Below, piece after piece: positions 43,902 to 51,847 of a stretch of 64,000 nt of DNA. The position numbers were made by a program, and so were the translations under genes. How positions within the stretch are numbered: the first letter of the stretch is position 1; every line of letters starts with the position of its first letter. The notes under the pieces were generated by a model. It was given only the letters and a program-made list of their open reading frames with translations. It was not told the DNA's origin and did no database searches. This DNA is from Aequorivita sp. H23M31 (GTDB lineage: Bacteria; Bacteroidota; Bacteroidia; Flavobacteriales; Flavobacteriaceae): contig NZ_CP034951.1 in the NCBI RefSeq assembly GCF_004022485.1, positions 1,240,001 to 1,304,000 of the forward strand, written 5' to 3'.

Positions 43902-43947
43902 CAAATGTCCGATTTAGTAGAATAAACTTATATGATTTAAATCATAT
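43902..43947 (-). promoter_or_regulatory. ric promoter with perfect FNR-like palindrome
   Basis: ATATGATTTAAATCATAT (43930-43947) is an 18-bp perfect palindrome with core TGAT-N4-ATCA. On the - strand GACATTTG (complement of 43902-43909) is a 7 of 8 -7 box. Centre to last G is 36.5 bp, identical to the ccoI promoter. A second, weaker half-match TGAC-N6-ATCA (43949-43962) lies just upstream. Confidence 0.7.
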
Positions 43948-44016
43948 TATGACATTTTTATCAGAAATTGTTTTAAAAATTTTTTTCAGTCTTTCAACTG
44001 CTTAATTATGATTATT

Positions 44017-44487
44017 TTACTCGTCCCAAAAAGGATCGGAATATTCTTTTACCTGCTCGGTCTCTTCATGGATTTCCTCCACTTTTCTCAGTTGTTCTTC
44101 GGTAGCTACTTTCTGGATTTCGTTGAAGAGTATTCGTTCCTCAAATCTAATATGGGCATCCAGTTCCTCCTCTAGTCTATGGAGCGTTCTTTCAGGATCC
44201 GTTGTATCCAAAAAAAGACGCTTTATTCGTCTGTGCTCTTTTAGGGCCCGCTCCACCAATTCATTTCCTGGTTCCATAATGGGAAACAGGTATTTTTCTT
44301 CATCGCTAAAATGTGGTTTTATCTCGTTCTTGTAAAACCAGGTAGCAAACTTCATCATTCTCTGGGGATCTATATTTTTGTTGAACCCTTTTCGAATTTT
44401 CCAACTAAAGAGCAATCCAAAATGATGCTGTCGGCTAAGTGGTTGTAAGGCTGTATGCCGTTTTATAGGTTTTTTCTTCGTATCCAT
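44017..44487 (-). CDS. Hemerythrin-domain protein
   Basis: A 156-aa four-helix protein with hemerythrin-type ligands: LSRQHHFGLLFSWKI, HFSDEEKYLFPIME, KEHRRIKRLF and DAHIRFEERILFNEI. Probably binds a di-iron centre for O2 or NO. It is the last gene of an operon running from the cupin gene, 3 bp after the zinc-ribbon gene. Confidence 0.88.
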   Translation of the reverse strand: MDTKKKPIKRHTALQPLSRQHHFGLLFSWKIRKGFNKNIDPQRMMKFATWFYKNEIKPHFSDEEKYLFPIMEPGNELVERALKEHRRIKRLFLDTTDPERTLHRLEEELDAHIRFEERILFNEIQKVATEEQLRKVEEIHEETEQVKEYSDPFWDE

Positions 44488-44490
44488 ATT

Positions 44491-44790
44491 TTATGAATTT
44501 TCAATAAATCTAATTCGTTTACCCCCACAATCAGGGCAACGTTCTACTATTCTCTTTTTATTTTTGAAACCATCCACATGTTCTACCATAAATTTACCAA
44601 CCTTTACATTTTTGTCAATATGGTTTTTTACATCTATCTGTTTATCATGACGCACAATACGGGTTTGTGAGCCAAACTCATTATAACCCCAACAGAACGG
44701 ACAATTGGCTACATCTTTGGGATTTTCAACAGGCCCATCTCCCTTCTTATTCTTTGAAAAATTTCCAAATAAACGTTTTAAAAATCCCAT
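44491..44790 (-). CDS. Zinc-ribbon protein (99 aa)
   Basis: Two Cys pairs, CPFCWGYNEFG and ERCPDCGGKRI, separated by ~55 residues, suggest one zinc ribbon closed across the domain. The basic N-terminus (FLKRLFGNFSKNKK) could touch membrane or nucleic acid. No family name is known to me. It is 3 bp before the hemerythrin gene, so the two products probably work together. Confidence 0.75.
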   Translation of the reverse strand: MGFLKRLFGNFSKNKKGDGPVENPKDVANCPFCWGYNEFGSQTRIVRHDKQIDVKNHIDKNVKVGKFMVEHVDGFKNKKRIVERCPDCGGKRIRFIENS

Positions 44791-44818
44791 ATCTATTCCG
44801 TTTTCATTAGAATCTCCA

Positions 44819-45532
44819 TCACTCCGGCGCTTTCGGATTTAAGGGACGAATGGTCATCTCGCTTATCAACATATTGTCTGGAGTTTTAAGAACGTGAAGC
44901 ACCGTTTCCGCCAGATTTTTGGGCTGCAACATATTGTGGTGGGCATCGATTCCAGAGCTCTTAAAAAATCCAGTATCGATAGAGCCTGGGTTCAAACAGC
45001 TTACTTTAATATCGAATTCTCGCAGCTCCTTAAAAAGTGATTCGCTAAAACCGCTAATTCCATATTTGGTCGCTGAATACGCTGCACCTTCAGCTCTGGT
45101 CGTAATTCCTAAAATAGATCCTATATTGATAATATGGGTAAATCCTTTTTTTGGCTTCATCAACTTCACTACTTCAGAAGTGATATTGTACATACCATTA
45201 AGATTGGTATTTACCATATTGTACCAATCTTCGGATGGCATTTCATCAATTTTTCCAAAGGAGCCGACTCCGGCGTTATTTACTAAAATATCTGGAGAAT
45301 GGCTTTCAGAAAAAGTATTCCCGATCCATTTCTTAATTGGTTCAGATTGGGTTATATCTAGTTTTACGGGGATGAATTGCTCTCCCAAATCATTTTGGAG
45401 GGAATGTAAAGAATCAAAATTTCGTCCCAGACCATAAACCGTGGCACCTTCCTGAATTAAAGTTTCGGAAATTGCCGATCCCAGGCCACTACTGGCACCT
45501 GTAACTATGGCAATTTTCGATTTAATTTTCAT
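44819..45532 (-). CDS. Short-chain dehydrogenase/reductase
   Basis: A 237-aa classical SDR: TGASSGLGSA (NAD(P) binding), NNAGVG, catalytic Ser in INIGSILGI and YSATKYG (Tyr-x3-Lys), followed by NPGSIDTGFF. The substrate is unknown. Inside the stress-type operon between the AhpD-like and zinc-ribbon genes. Confidence 0.9.
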   Translation of the reverse strand: MKIKSKIAIVTGASSGLGSAISETLIQEGATVYGLGRNFDSLHSLQNDLGEQFIPVKLDITQSEPIKKWIGNTFSESHSPDILVNNAGVGSFGKIDEMPSEDWYNMVNTNLNGMYNITSEVVKLMKPKKGFTHIINIGSILGITTRAEGAAYSATKYGISGFSESLFKELREFDIKVSCLNPGSIDTGFFKSSGIDAHHNMLQPKNLAETVLHVLKTPDNMLISEMTIRPLNPKAPE

Positions 45533-45550
45533 AACTGAAACTGTTTTCTG

Positions 45551-46006
45551 CTATTTGGGCTTATAATTTCCCACTTCATTTCTGAAACTGATTGCCAAGC
45601 GGTTCCATCCATTGATGGCAACAATGGCCATCGTAAGTGCTATCATCATTTTATCATCAAAGTGCTTATTTACTTTTTCATATAATGAATCACTAACCTC
45701 ATTTTCAGAAATTAGGGTCAAGGCTTCTGTCCATTCTAGAGCGGCCCGCTCCTTTTCAGAATAAAAAGGAGTTTCTCTCCAAGCGCTCAATCCATAAAGA
45801 CGCTGTTCGGTTTCCCCTTGGCTCCTCGCATCCTTAGTGTGCATATCTATACAATAAGCACAGCCATTTATCTGTGAAGCGCGGGTTTTTACCAGTTCGA
45901 ATATTGTCATATCCAAACCTGAACCGGCCACATATTTTTCCATCTCCAAAAGACCTTTCAGGCTTTCGGGAGCTATTTTGGAGTAACTTAATCTTTCCTT
46001 ATTCAT
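45551..46006 (-). CDS. Carboxymuconolactone decarboxylase/AhpD-like protein 1
   Basis: A 151-aa alkylhydroperoxidase-like protein with the CxxC-x3-H motif GCAYCIDMHTKDA. This motif marks the peroxidase-type members rather than true decarboxylases. The C-terminal half has the usual helix set (MMIALTMAIVAINGWNRLAI). Followed by SDR 18 bp on. Confidence 0.88.
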   Translation of the reverse strand: MNKERLSYSKIAPESLKGLLEMEKYVAGSGLDMTIFELVKTRASQINGCAYCIDMHTKDARSQGETEQRLYGLSAWRETPFYSEKERAALEWTEALTLISENEVSDSLYEKVNKHFDDKMMIALTMAIVAINGWNRLAISFRNEVGNYKPK

Positions 46007-46037
46007 GATTTCTACATTTCAGAAAGTTCTTCAAGTT

Positions 46038-46376
46038 TTAATGCTTGTGCTTTTCCATTTCCTCGACAGCCAAGGAAGCATGGGCATAAGCGGCACCAGC
46101 ACGCATTTCGGCAGCCACCCAGATGGCTTCCATTATTTCTTCTTCCGAAGCGCCTTTTCGCATAGCCTGAGGGGTGTGGGCACGAATACAATAGGGACAT
46201 TGGGTAACGTGGGCTACTGCGACGGCAATTAGCTGCTTTGTTTTTTCATCCAATGCACCAGCCTGAAAAACCGTTTTACTGAAATTTCTCCAAGCTTCAA
46301 TATTTTGAGGTGCAAGAGAAGCCTTTTTCTCTATCATTTCGCGCGTTGTCTTTGGGAACATATCTGAATTATCCAT
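46038..46376 (-). CDS. Carboxymuconolactone decarboxylase/AhpD-like protein 2
   Basis: A 112-aa single-domain AhpD-like protein with CPYCIRAHTPQA and the family helix ASEEEIMEAIWVAAEMRAGAA. Distinct from and shorter than its neighbour, so not a recent duplicate. Likely thiol peroxidase-type activity against organic or nitrosative stress, inferred from the motif and context. Confidence 0.88.
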   Translation of the reverse strand: MDNSDMFPKTTREMIEKKASLAPQNIEAWRNFSKTVFQAGALDEKTKQLIAVAVAHVTQCPYCIRAHTPQAMRKGASEEEIMEAIWVAAEMRAGAAYAHASLAVEEMEKHKH

Positions 46377-46513
46377 ACTATTTATTTTTTAAAATTAATC
46401 TTCATGAACCTGTCCAACTTGGAATAATGGGTGCTTATTTTACGTCCTTTAAATAATGTATTTTCTATTATAAAGCAGATAGGATCACTTTTATTTAAAA
46501 TTAAAGGTTATTC

Positions 46514-46525
46514 TGACCAATGTCA
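46514..46525. promoter_or_regulatory. Possible CRP/FNR-family site TGAC-N4-GTCA
   Basis: TGAC-CAAT-GTCA is a palindromic pair with the N4 spacing, in the 160-bp gap between the cupin and AhpD-like genes. No good -7 box was found at the expected distance, so the support is weak. Confidence 0.3.
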
Positions 46526-46536
46526 AGTTAAAGTCC

Positions 46537-46833
46537 TTAATCTTCGAACTCAATAGCAGAAGAAGTTTCCATAACGGCGATAGCGTGAAAATCTGAAACC
46601 ACCTTTAAACTATGGGATACCATTTTTGGAATAATAAAAGTTCCTCCCTGGGAAAGTTTGTGTTGGCCATCTGGCATTACCAATAAGGATTCGCCACTTA
46701 GTACCACTATTACTGCTTCCTTGGTGCTGTGATGCAGGGGCATTATCATTCCAGCTTTTGCTGTAATATTCAATGTTTTGAAATGCTCTCCGCTTTGGAG
46801 CAAAGTCATTTCGGGTTTATCTGAGTTTTCCAT
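46537..46833 (-). CDS. Small cupin-domain protein
   Basis: 98 residues with a single cupin barrel: MPLHHSTKEAVIVVLSGE (metal-ligand His/Glu), then GGTFIIPKMVSHSLKV and a final beta strand. The ligand and reaction are unknown. First member of the downstream stress operon or last of the second oxidase operon; a 36-bp gap to the upstream gene favours the latter. Confidence 0.85.
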   Translation of the reverse strand: MENSDKPEMTLLQSGEHFKTLNITAKAGMIMPLHHSTKEAVIVVLSGESLLVMPDGQHKLSQGGTFIIPKMVSHSLKVVSDFHAIAVMETSSAIEFED

Positions 46834-46869
46834 ATTCCTTTTTTATTTAAACTAAACCCTTTATTGCAA

Positions 46870-47310
46870 TCAGAAAAAGGATTTATATAAATCTTGACGG
46901 AAGTACATTACAACGTAATATAGACCGTAGGCTATAATGATTATGAGCAACGCCCATATCCATGAAGGTATCGCTTTTGGGTTTTCCGAACCTCTTATAA
47001 TAAACTTATCCTTTGTTTCACTTCCGTAAGCGTTTATGATAATTGGTGTTTGTGTGTCTATTACCTCATTATCCTTTAAGCCCAAGACAGAGATCTCTGG
47101 ACCGTTTCGCACTACAAAAGGAATGATTTTTATTCCCTCGACCATACTGGAGGACTTCGCTACTATTTTTAAAGTATGTTTTCCATCGGGAATTTTTGTG
47201 GTGTCCAATACAAATTTTACCGGTGGAGAGAATTCGCCAAAAGGTTCAACCTCGTCATCAAGGAAAACCTTTATTACTCTTGTATCTTCAATGTTTTCAG
47301 AATCCTTCAT
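46870..47310 (-). CDS. Membrane-anchored Ig-like protein of the second oxidase cluster
   Basis: 146 aa. Residues 1-~105 are beta-rich (KVFLDDEVEPFGEFSPPVKF; GKHTLKIVAKSSSM; EISVLGLKDNEVIDTQ), followed by a single C-terminal helix (WIWALLIIIIAYGLYYVVMY). It overlaps the preceding gene by 14 bp. It plays the positional part of an accessory subunit of the adjacent oxidase. No family is recognised. Confidence 0.75.
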   Translation of the reverse strand: MKDSENIEDTRVIKVFLDDEVEPFGEFSPPVKFVLDTTKIPDGKHTLKIVAKSSSMVEGIKIIPFVVRNGPEISVLGLKDNEVIDTQTPIIINAYGSETKDKFIIRGSENPKAIPSWIWALLIIIIAYGLYYVVMYFRQDLYKSFF

Positions 47311-47623
47311 CTTTTACTATATTTTTAATGTGCTCTGGATTATTTTCTCCGGGTTTAAATAGATATTTGACACTCATCACTAGCGTAAATATGACTATCA
47401 TAACCGCAACTCCAATGATAATTGAATCCAATAAACGATTGGAATTTTGTAAGTTTCCAGTTGTGCTTGCCGGTTCCGTTTCACATAATAATTGCGCCAT
47501 AGCTGTATTTGGGAAAAAAAATACCAACAATACTATAAATGGAATTAATCTAGAGCTAAACCGATAAATTGGGTTAGTCCATTTTTCCAAAAAATTATTG
47601 TTTTTAAATTTATCAATCTTCAT
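47297..47623 (-). CDS. Small membrane protein of the second oxidase cluster
   Basis: 108 aa with a hydrophobic N-terminal segment that may be a signal (FIVLLVFFFPNTAMAQ) and one further helix (LDSIIIGVAVMIVIFTLVMS) ending in KYLFKPGENNPEHIK. The second part resembles CcoQ-like small subunits in size and topology only. It overlaps the next gene by 14 bp, suggesting coupled translation. Confidence 0.72.
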   Translation of the reverse strand: MKIDKFKNNNFLEKWTNPIYRFSSRLIPFIVLLVFFFPNTAMAQLLCETEPASTTGNLQNSNRLLDSIIIGVAVMIVIFTLVMSVKYLFKPGENNPEHIKNIVKDEGF

Positions 47624-47633
47624 ATTCAGAAAC

Positions 47634-48650
47634 TTATCTATTTTTAAGGAGAGAGTCCCTAACTTTTTTAACAGCCTCCACTTCTACGGGAGAACCGGTA
47701 TTACCCCAACTGGTGCGTTCGTGGGTCATAATTGCAGCTATTTCCGCATCGGTAAGTTGATCCCCAAAGGGTGGCATTGGTCCGTAACCCTCTTTTTCGT
47801 GATATCCCATCAGGATAATACTGATCATTTTTGAAGGATCCTCATTATTTACAATATCGCTTCCCGCCAAGGGTGGGAAAGCTCCAGCTACGCCTTTTCC
47901 CGTGCTCTGGTGACAAGCAGCACAGGTGCTCATAAACAATTTTTCGCCATCTAGACTTGAAGAAGGGGCACTTGGTTCGCCTACAATCTTTTTATCAGTT
48001 TCTTTCACTTTTTTCAAGGGAATAAATTTCACCTCAACGCCTTTTGGCAGTTCAGGTTGTTTTAGAAATTGCATATAGGCTACCAAATCCTGCGCTTTTT
48101 GGGTAGCAACGATTTTCACTCCGGGTTTATTAAAAAATTCTTTCGATACTGGGACCACCACATCGGCATCGGTGATTTTCGCACTGTCCTTTTCCGTAAA
48201 CAACCATTTAAAAGCTGGCATAATTGACTCCTCAACTACGATCCGTGGATTATAAAAATGAAGGTAATGCCAAGCTGCTCCAGGTTGTCTGTTGCCAATA
48301 TCTGTAAGGTCTGGACCGGTACGCTCACTTCCCAAAACAGAAGGAGTTGCTCTCCAAATGTCCATTCGTTGCTTATTATAATAATAATCCTCAGGAACGG
48401 AAGGTCTTTTTCCCCACATATTGTCCATTTCAATATTTCTGACCTGTTGCGTATGGCAAGCAACGCAGCCTTCAGCAATATAAACTCGTTGGCCCTCCAG
48501 TTCCTGTGCAGTCATCTTGGGCTGATTGGGAAGAGGTTCATAGTCTTGCATTTGAAAAGCGGGAATCACTGCAATCCCGATACTCAATAATAAAAACACG
48601 CTAAACGCTGTAATTACAAGTGCTTTATGATCTGTATTAAAGTCAAGCAT
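47634..48650 (-). CDS. CcoO-CcoP-like fused di-heme cytochrome c
   Basis: 338 aa. One N-terminal helix (ALVITAFSVFLLLSIGIAVI), then a CcoO-like domain (EGCVACHTQQVRN, RTGPDLTDIGNR, IMPAFKWLF), then after a linker a CcoP-like cytochrome c (MSTCAACHQSTGKG and YGPMPPFGDQLTD). In the main cco operon of this window O is fused to N and P is separate; here O and P are joined. Lies 13 bp after the separate CcoN-like gene. Confidence 0.88.
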   Translation of the reverse strand: MLDFNTDHKALVITAFSVFLLLSIGIAVIPAFQMQDYEPLPNQPKMTAQELEGQRVYIAEGCVACHTQQVRNIEMDNMWGKRPSVPEDYYYNKQRMDIWRATPSVLGSERTGPDLTDIGNRQPGAAWHYLHFYNPRIVVEESIMPAFKWLFTEKDSAKITDADVVVPVSKEFFNKPGVKIVATQKAQDLVAYMQFLKQPELPKGVEVKFIPLKKVKETDKKIVGEPSAPSSSLDGEKLFMSTCAACHQSTGKGVAGAFPPLAGSDIVNNEDPSKMISIILMGYHEKEGYGPMPPFGDQLTDAEIAAIMTHERTSWGNTGSPVEVEAVKKVRDSLLKNR

Positions 48651-48663
48651 AATTTAAATTTTA

Positions 48664-50481
48664 CTAAAGGTTTATTGATTCTCCTTTTACGGTTTCTATA
48701 TTCGCGGGTTCGGGCCTTATCATTTTGTCTTTCTTCACCATATAATAAAAATTATAGGCAAAGACCAAGTGCGAGATAAACATAAGGGTACCCCCAACGG
48801 CACGCCATACCCAAAATGGTTTCATCAGTATTACGGATTCTAGGAAAGGGTGACCGTCAATCCAGCTTAATCCTCTTAGGGTTCCTCCAACCATTAAGGA
48901 CATCATATATGCGAATAGCCCTATAAATGCAAACCAAAAATGGGTACCTACCAACAACTGTGGGGGCTCTTTTCCTGTTAACTTCGGAAGGATGGTATAA
49001 ATACACGCCCATAATATGAAGCAGATTATACCGTACATCGTCATATGCGAGTGGGCTACGTTAAAGTCGTTAAAGTGCCAAACCATATTCGTAAAGCGGA
49101 AAGCTTGTAAACTACCCTGCATAGAACCAACGAAGTAAAAAACTATTCCCACTAAAAAAAAGGGCAATACATAACTTCTGGAAATATGACTGAACCTTCC
49201 TTTCATTGTCATTAAAAAATTTGTGGTACCGGCAACAACTGGTATGACCATTCCCACACTAAAAACAATCGCCGTAGTCTGAAGCCACCAAGGCAACGGA
49301 CTAAAGATAAAATGGTGTGTACCGATCATGGTATAGAACAGCATTTGCGTCCAAAAGGCCAAAACTCCTAGAGAGTAAGAATAAATGGGTTTATTTAGGG
49401 TCGCAGGAAGATAGTAATATATTAATCCGAGTGTAAAAGTCATAAACCACATCCCTACTCCCATGTGCATATAGTATCCTTGGGCAACCGTTTCGCCCAT
49501 ACCATCTTGATAGAATGGCAAATAAGCAATAATGGACAAAACAATGGTCCATAATAAGGAAGCCATCATAAACCAGTTTGCGATATAGATTTCCGAAATT
49601 TTTCTGGTGGCAACTGTTTTGTAGAAATTATGAAAGGTAATGATCAGGGCAATCATAAACAGAATCATAATTGGCCAGATGTACTCTCTATATTCTCCCC
49701 CACCATTGTTGACTCCGCTTATAAGAGCGATGTTTCCGAAGAGAACGGTAAGGTTTATTAATACCCAAGCAATGCGGGCATTTCGATAGCTAAAAATTTT
49801 ATTATTTGAGGTCCTTGCAACTACAAAATACCCCAAGCCAATCATGGCGAGAGAAGCCCAACCCCAGAAAACAGTATTGGTATGGACTGGTCGCAACCTT
49901 CCAAAGGATAGTCCAGCGGCACCATCCAGGTCAGGCCATACAAACTTCAAACCCAAATACTCACCTACCAAGGTCCCGAACACCAACCAGAAAACCGATG
50001 CGGCCAAATAGTAGATGACGATGTTTTTCAGCTCTTTTGGAGTTTCAATACTTATAGGAGTTTTCTTTTTTTCCGCGAAAAAAGAATTGTGTGGATCTTT
50101 CTGAACTCTTTGTACAAGTCCTTTGGTGTCCTTGGCTTTGTTTTCGCTTCCAAGCTCATTCCCTTTCAGCTTATAGGAAAGGGCATTTTTTCTTTGCTCC
50201 AAAACCTCGTCGATTTCATCGCTGTCAAGTTTCCAGAGCTCTTCATTGAATTCTAGTTTTGATAGATGAATCTTTTTGCTTTTTAAACGGTTCAGGTAGT
50301 CGTTAAGCTTGACAAAAAGGATGAAGAATGATATGAGCAGAACTATTAGCAATAAAATGAATGTACCTATTACACCGGGACTGAACATCCAGTCTTCGCT
50401 ATTATTTGCGGCCCCCTGAGCGAAACTAGCCACAGGTGTAAATACCAAAAGAAGATAAAATAAAAGTTTACTTTTTTTCAT
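48664..50481 (-). CDS. CcoN-like heme-copper oxidase catalytic subunit, second system
   Basis: 605 aa with a signal-like N-terminus, one helix and a ~90-residue charged region before a 12-helix subunit I. Ligand segments are kept: LRPVHTNTV, GYYMHMGVGMWF, GTHHFIFSP (His389/390) and VAHSHMTM. The cross-link Tyr (383, six before HH) is present, as in CcoN. The acidic residues typical of cNOR next to the first CuB/FeB ligand are not seen. Residues therefore favour O2 reduction, whereas genomic context (Rrf2 regulators, RIC, hemerythrin) favours NO. The N-terminal extension is absent from the main CcoN. Confidence 0.82.
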   Translation of the reverse strand: MKKSKLLFYLLLVFTPVASFAQGAANNSEDWMFSPGVIGTFILLLIVLLISFFILFVKLNDYLNRLKSKKIHLSKLEFNEELWKLDSDEIDEVLEQRKNALSYKLKGNELGSENKAKDTKGLVQRVQKDPHNSFFAEKKKTPISIETPKELKNIVIYYLAASVFWLVFGTLVGEYLGLKFVWPDLDGAAGLSFGRLRPVHTNTVFWGWASLAMIGLGYFVVARTSNNKIFSYRNARIAWVLINLTVLFGNIALISGVNNGGGEYREYIWPIMILFMIALIITFHNFYKTVATRKISEIYIANWFMMASLLWTIVLSIIAYLPFYQDGMGETVAQGYYMHMGVGMWFMTFTLGLIYYYLPATLNKPIYSYSLGVLAFWTQMLFYTMIGTHHFIFSPLPWWLQTTAIVFSVGMVIPVVAGTTNFLMTMKGRFSHISRSYVLPFFLVGIVFYFVGSMQGSLQAFRFTNMVWHFNDFNVAHSHMTMYGIICFILWACIYTILPKLTGKEPPQLLVGTHFWFAFIGLFAYMMSLMVGGTLRGLSWIDGHPFLESVILMKPFWVWRAVGGTLMFISHLVFAYNFYYMVKKDKMIRPEPANIETVKGESINL

Positions 50482-50493
50482 AGATTTAATTTA

Positions 50494-50507
50494 TGACCAT
50501 TTTGTCA
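50494..50507 (-). promoter_or_regulatory. Palindrome TGAC-N6-GTCA before the CcoN-like gene
   Basis: TGAC (50494-50497), six bases, GTCA (50504-50507), 13 bp upstream of the start codon. The same TGAC-N6-GTCA layout lies before the Rrf2 gene itself (51001-51016), so it is a candidate Rrf2 operator. Two copies only, hence moderate support. Confidence 0.4.
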
Positions 50508-50525
50508 GAATTTAGAAAAAATATT

Positions 50526-50960
50526 TTAACGTTTCAGGCAAGTTCCATCAAACTCAAGCCCATTTGCCAACTCCTCAAGACTTGTGTTTTCAAGCATGAC
50601 CTTAAGATCACTTCGAATTCCCACAAATTTATGGTGCATGGGACAAGGCTGACGAGCGTCGCAGGATTCAAATCCCAAGGCGCATCCCTGATATATTGAG
50701 ACTCCATCAATAGCAGAAACGATATCGCTTAATTTGATTTTCTGTGCTTTGCCCTTCGCAATTTCAAATCCGCCGGTGGGACCCTTCAAGGAATCGAGGA
50801 TATTCTCCTTAGCCAACTTGTGCAGGATTTTCGCGGTGAATGCTTCAGGTGAACTTATATTATGTGCGATGTCCTTAAGGCTGGTGCGAATACCCATGGC
50901 CGATTGCGAGGCAATATAAACCGATGCTTTTATTCCGTATTGACACGCTTTGGAAAACAT
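50526..50960 (-). CDS. Rrf2-family Fe-S regulator 1 (NsrR/IscR-like)
   Basis: 144 aa with the Rrf2 winged helix (MFSKACQYGIKASVYIA; SSPEAFTAKILHKLAKENIL; PTGGFEIAK) and the three-Cys cluster GCALGFESCDARQPCPMH that binds a [2Fe-2S] or [4Fe-4S] centre. Such proteins sense NO or Fe-S status and usually repress. It sits 44 bp upstream of the CcoN-like gene in the same direction, so it probably controls that operon and itself. Confidence 0.9.
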   Translation of the reverse strand: MFSKACQYGIKASVYIASQSAMGIRTSLKDIAHNISSPEAFTAKILHKLAKENILDSLKGPTGGFEIAKGKAQKIKLSDIVSAIDGVSIYQGCALGFESCDARQPCPMHHKFVGIRSDLKVMLENTSLEELANGLEFDGTCLKR

Positions 50961-50977
50961 ACCTCAAATAGTTTCCG

Positions 50978-51016
50978 CAAAGATATACAAAAACCTATTT
51001 CTGACAAGGATGTCAG
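50978..51016 (-). promoter_or_regulatory. Promoter and operator of Rrf2 gene 1
   Basis: On the - strand TATCTTTG (complement of 50978-50985) is a perfect -7 box 18 bp before the start codon. CTGACA-AGGA-TGTCAG (51001-51016) is a perfect palindrome centred 30.5 bp from the last G of that box, overlapping the -33 region, a good place for a repressor. Between here and the next gene (51017-51242) no coding region is supported. Confidence 0.65.
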
Positions 51017-51242
51017 GATTAAAAATTTTAAATTGAAATATAATATTGTGGGATATAATAATAGTCTGATTTCTGAAAGATCAAGAGAATATAGAGGTCT
51101 TCCTACAGAGGATCAAGGGGACTCGGTTTTTCTCTATATTAAAGAGCTAAAGTCCTGTCCACATCCCGAAAAAACATCGTCAATCAACGGACATCATTAA
51201 ACTAACGTCCTATTAAATGGAAATCTTGCTTTAGTGTCCTAA

Positions 51243-51671
51243 TTATACTTTCAGATAAGTTTCACCTTCGTTCAGATCCATGGCGAGACCGATAACCGTA
51301 GTATTCTCACACATATCCTTCAGTCCTCCACGAATATCCATAAATTGGTCATGAACAGGACAGGGATGGCTTGAGGAGCACTCCGCAAGACCGAGACAGC
51401 AACCATCAAATATGGAATAGCCATCAATTGCGGCGACAATATCTATAAGTTTAAGTTCGGAATCCTTTTTGAGATAGAAGCCTCCATTGGGTCCTTTTTT
51501 GGATAAAATAATTCCTGCTCTTGCCAACTGTTGGCAAATCTTAGCAGTAAATGGAACAGGTGAATCGACGGCTTTAGAGATTTCAGCAATATTGGGCCTT
51601 AAGTCCTTTTGAGATTCTTTTGCAATAAACAGTACAGCTCTAATACCGTATTCACAAGCTTTTGAGAACAT
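51243..51671 (-). CDS. Rrf2-family Fe-S regulator 2
   Basis: 142 aa, a paralogue of the previous regulator (same opening MFSKACEYGIRAVLFIA, wing PNGGFYLKK, and Cys cluster GCCLGLAECSSSHPCPVH, with an extra adjacent Cys). The two differ widely outside these segments, so the duplication is old. A -7 box TACATTTG (complement of 51688-51695) lies 17 bp before its start. Likely an NO or redox sensor; target unknown. Confidence 0.9.
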   Translation of the reverse strand: MFSKACEYGIRAVLFIAKESQKDLRPNIAEISKAVDSPVPFTAKICQQLARAGIILSKKGPNGGFYLKKDSELKLIDIVAAIDGYSIFDGCCLGLAECSSSHPCPVHDQFMDIRGGLKDMCENTTVIGLAMDLNEGETYLKV

Positions 51672-51687
51672 AAATCTTCATTTTCTT

Positions 51688-51695
51688 CAAATGTA
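51688..51695 (-). promoter_or_regulatory. -7 element of Rrf2 gene 2
   Basis: TACATTTG on the - strand, 17-24 bp before the start codon, a full match to TAnnTTTG; the -33 element is not clear. Confidence 0.55.
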
Positions 51696-51794
51696 AACAA
51701 TATCGCCTTTCGATTGGAAGAAAAGTCTCACTTTTTAAGGGTATTAAGTTCATAAGCCAAGAGTCTCTCCATTTATCTAAAATGGTGATAATAT

Positions 51795-51826
51795 AAAAAA
51801 AAGAGACCCGTTTCCAGGTCTCTTTT
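51795..51826 (-). terminator. Terminator of the T9SS protein gene
   Basis: GAGACC (51803-51808) pairs with GGTCTC (51817-51822), extended by A4/T4. On the - strand eight T follow. It lies 22 bp after the stop codon and, with T4 on the other side, may work both ways. Confidence 0.85.
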
Positions 51827-51847
51827 CAATTAATTAATATTTGCTTA

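Noticed and set aside
44919..45437. 172-codon + strand frame
   Set aside because: Shadow of the SDR gene, which carries all catalytic motifs on the other strand.
48664..50481. Calling the second CcoN-like protein a cNOR NorB
   Set aside because: Acidic residues typical of NorB near the metal ligand are absent and the cross-link Tyr is kept; NO reduction remains only a context-based possibility.
50862..51200. 112-codon + strand frame
   Set aside because: It overlaps the Rrf2 gene 1 start, its promoter and operator, and has no recognisable sequence pattern.
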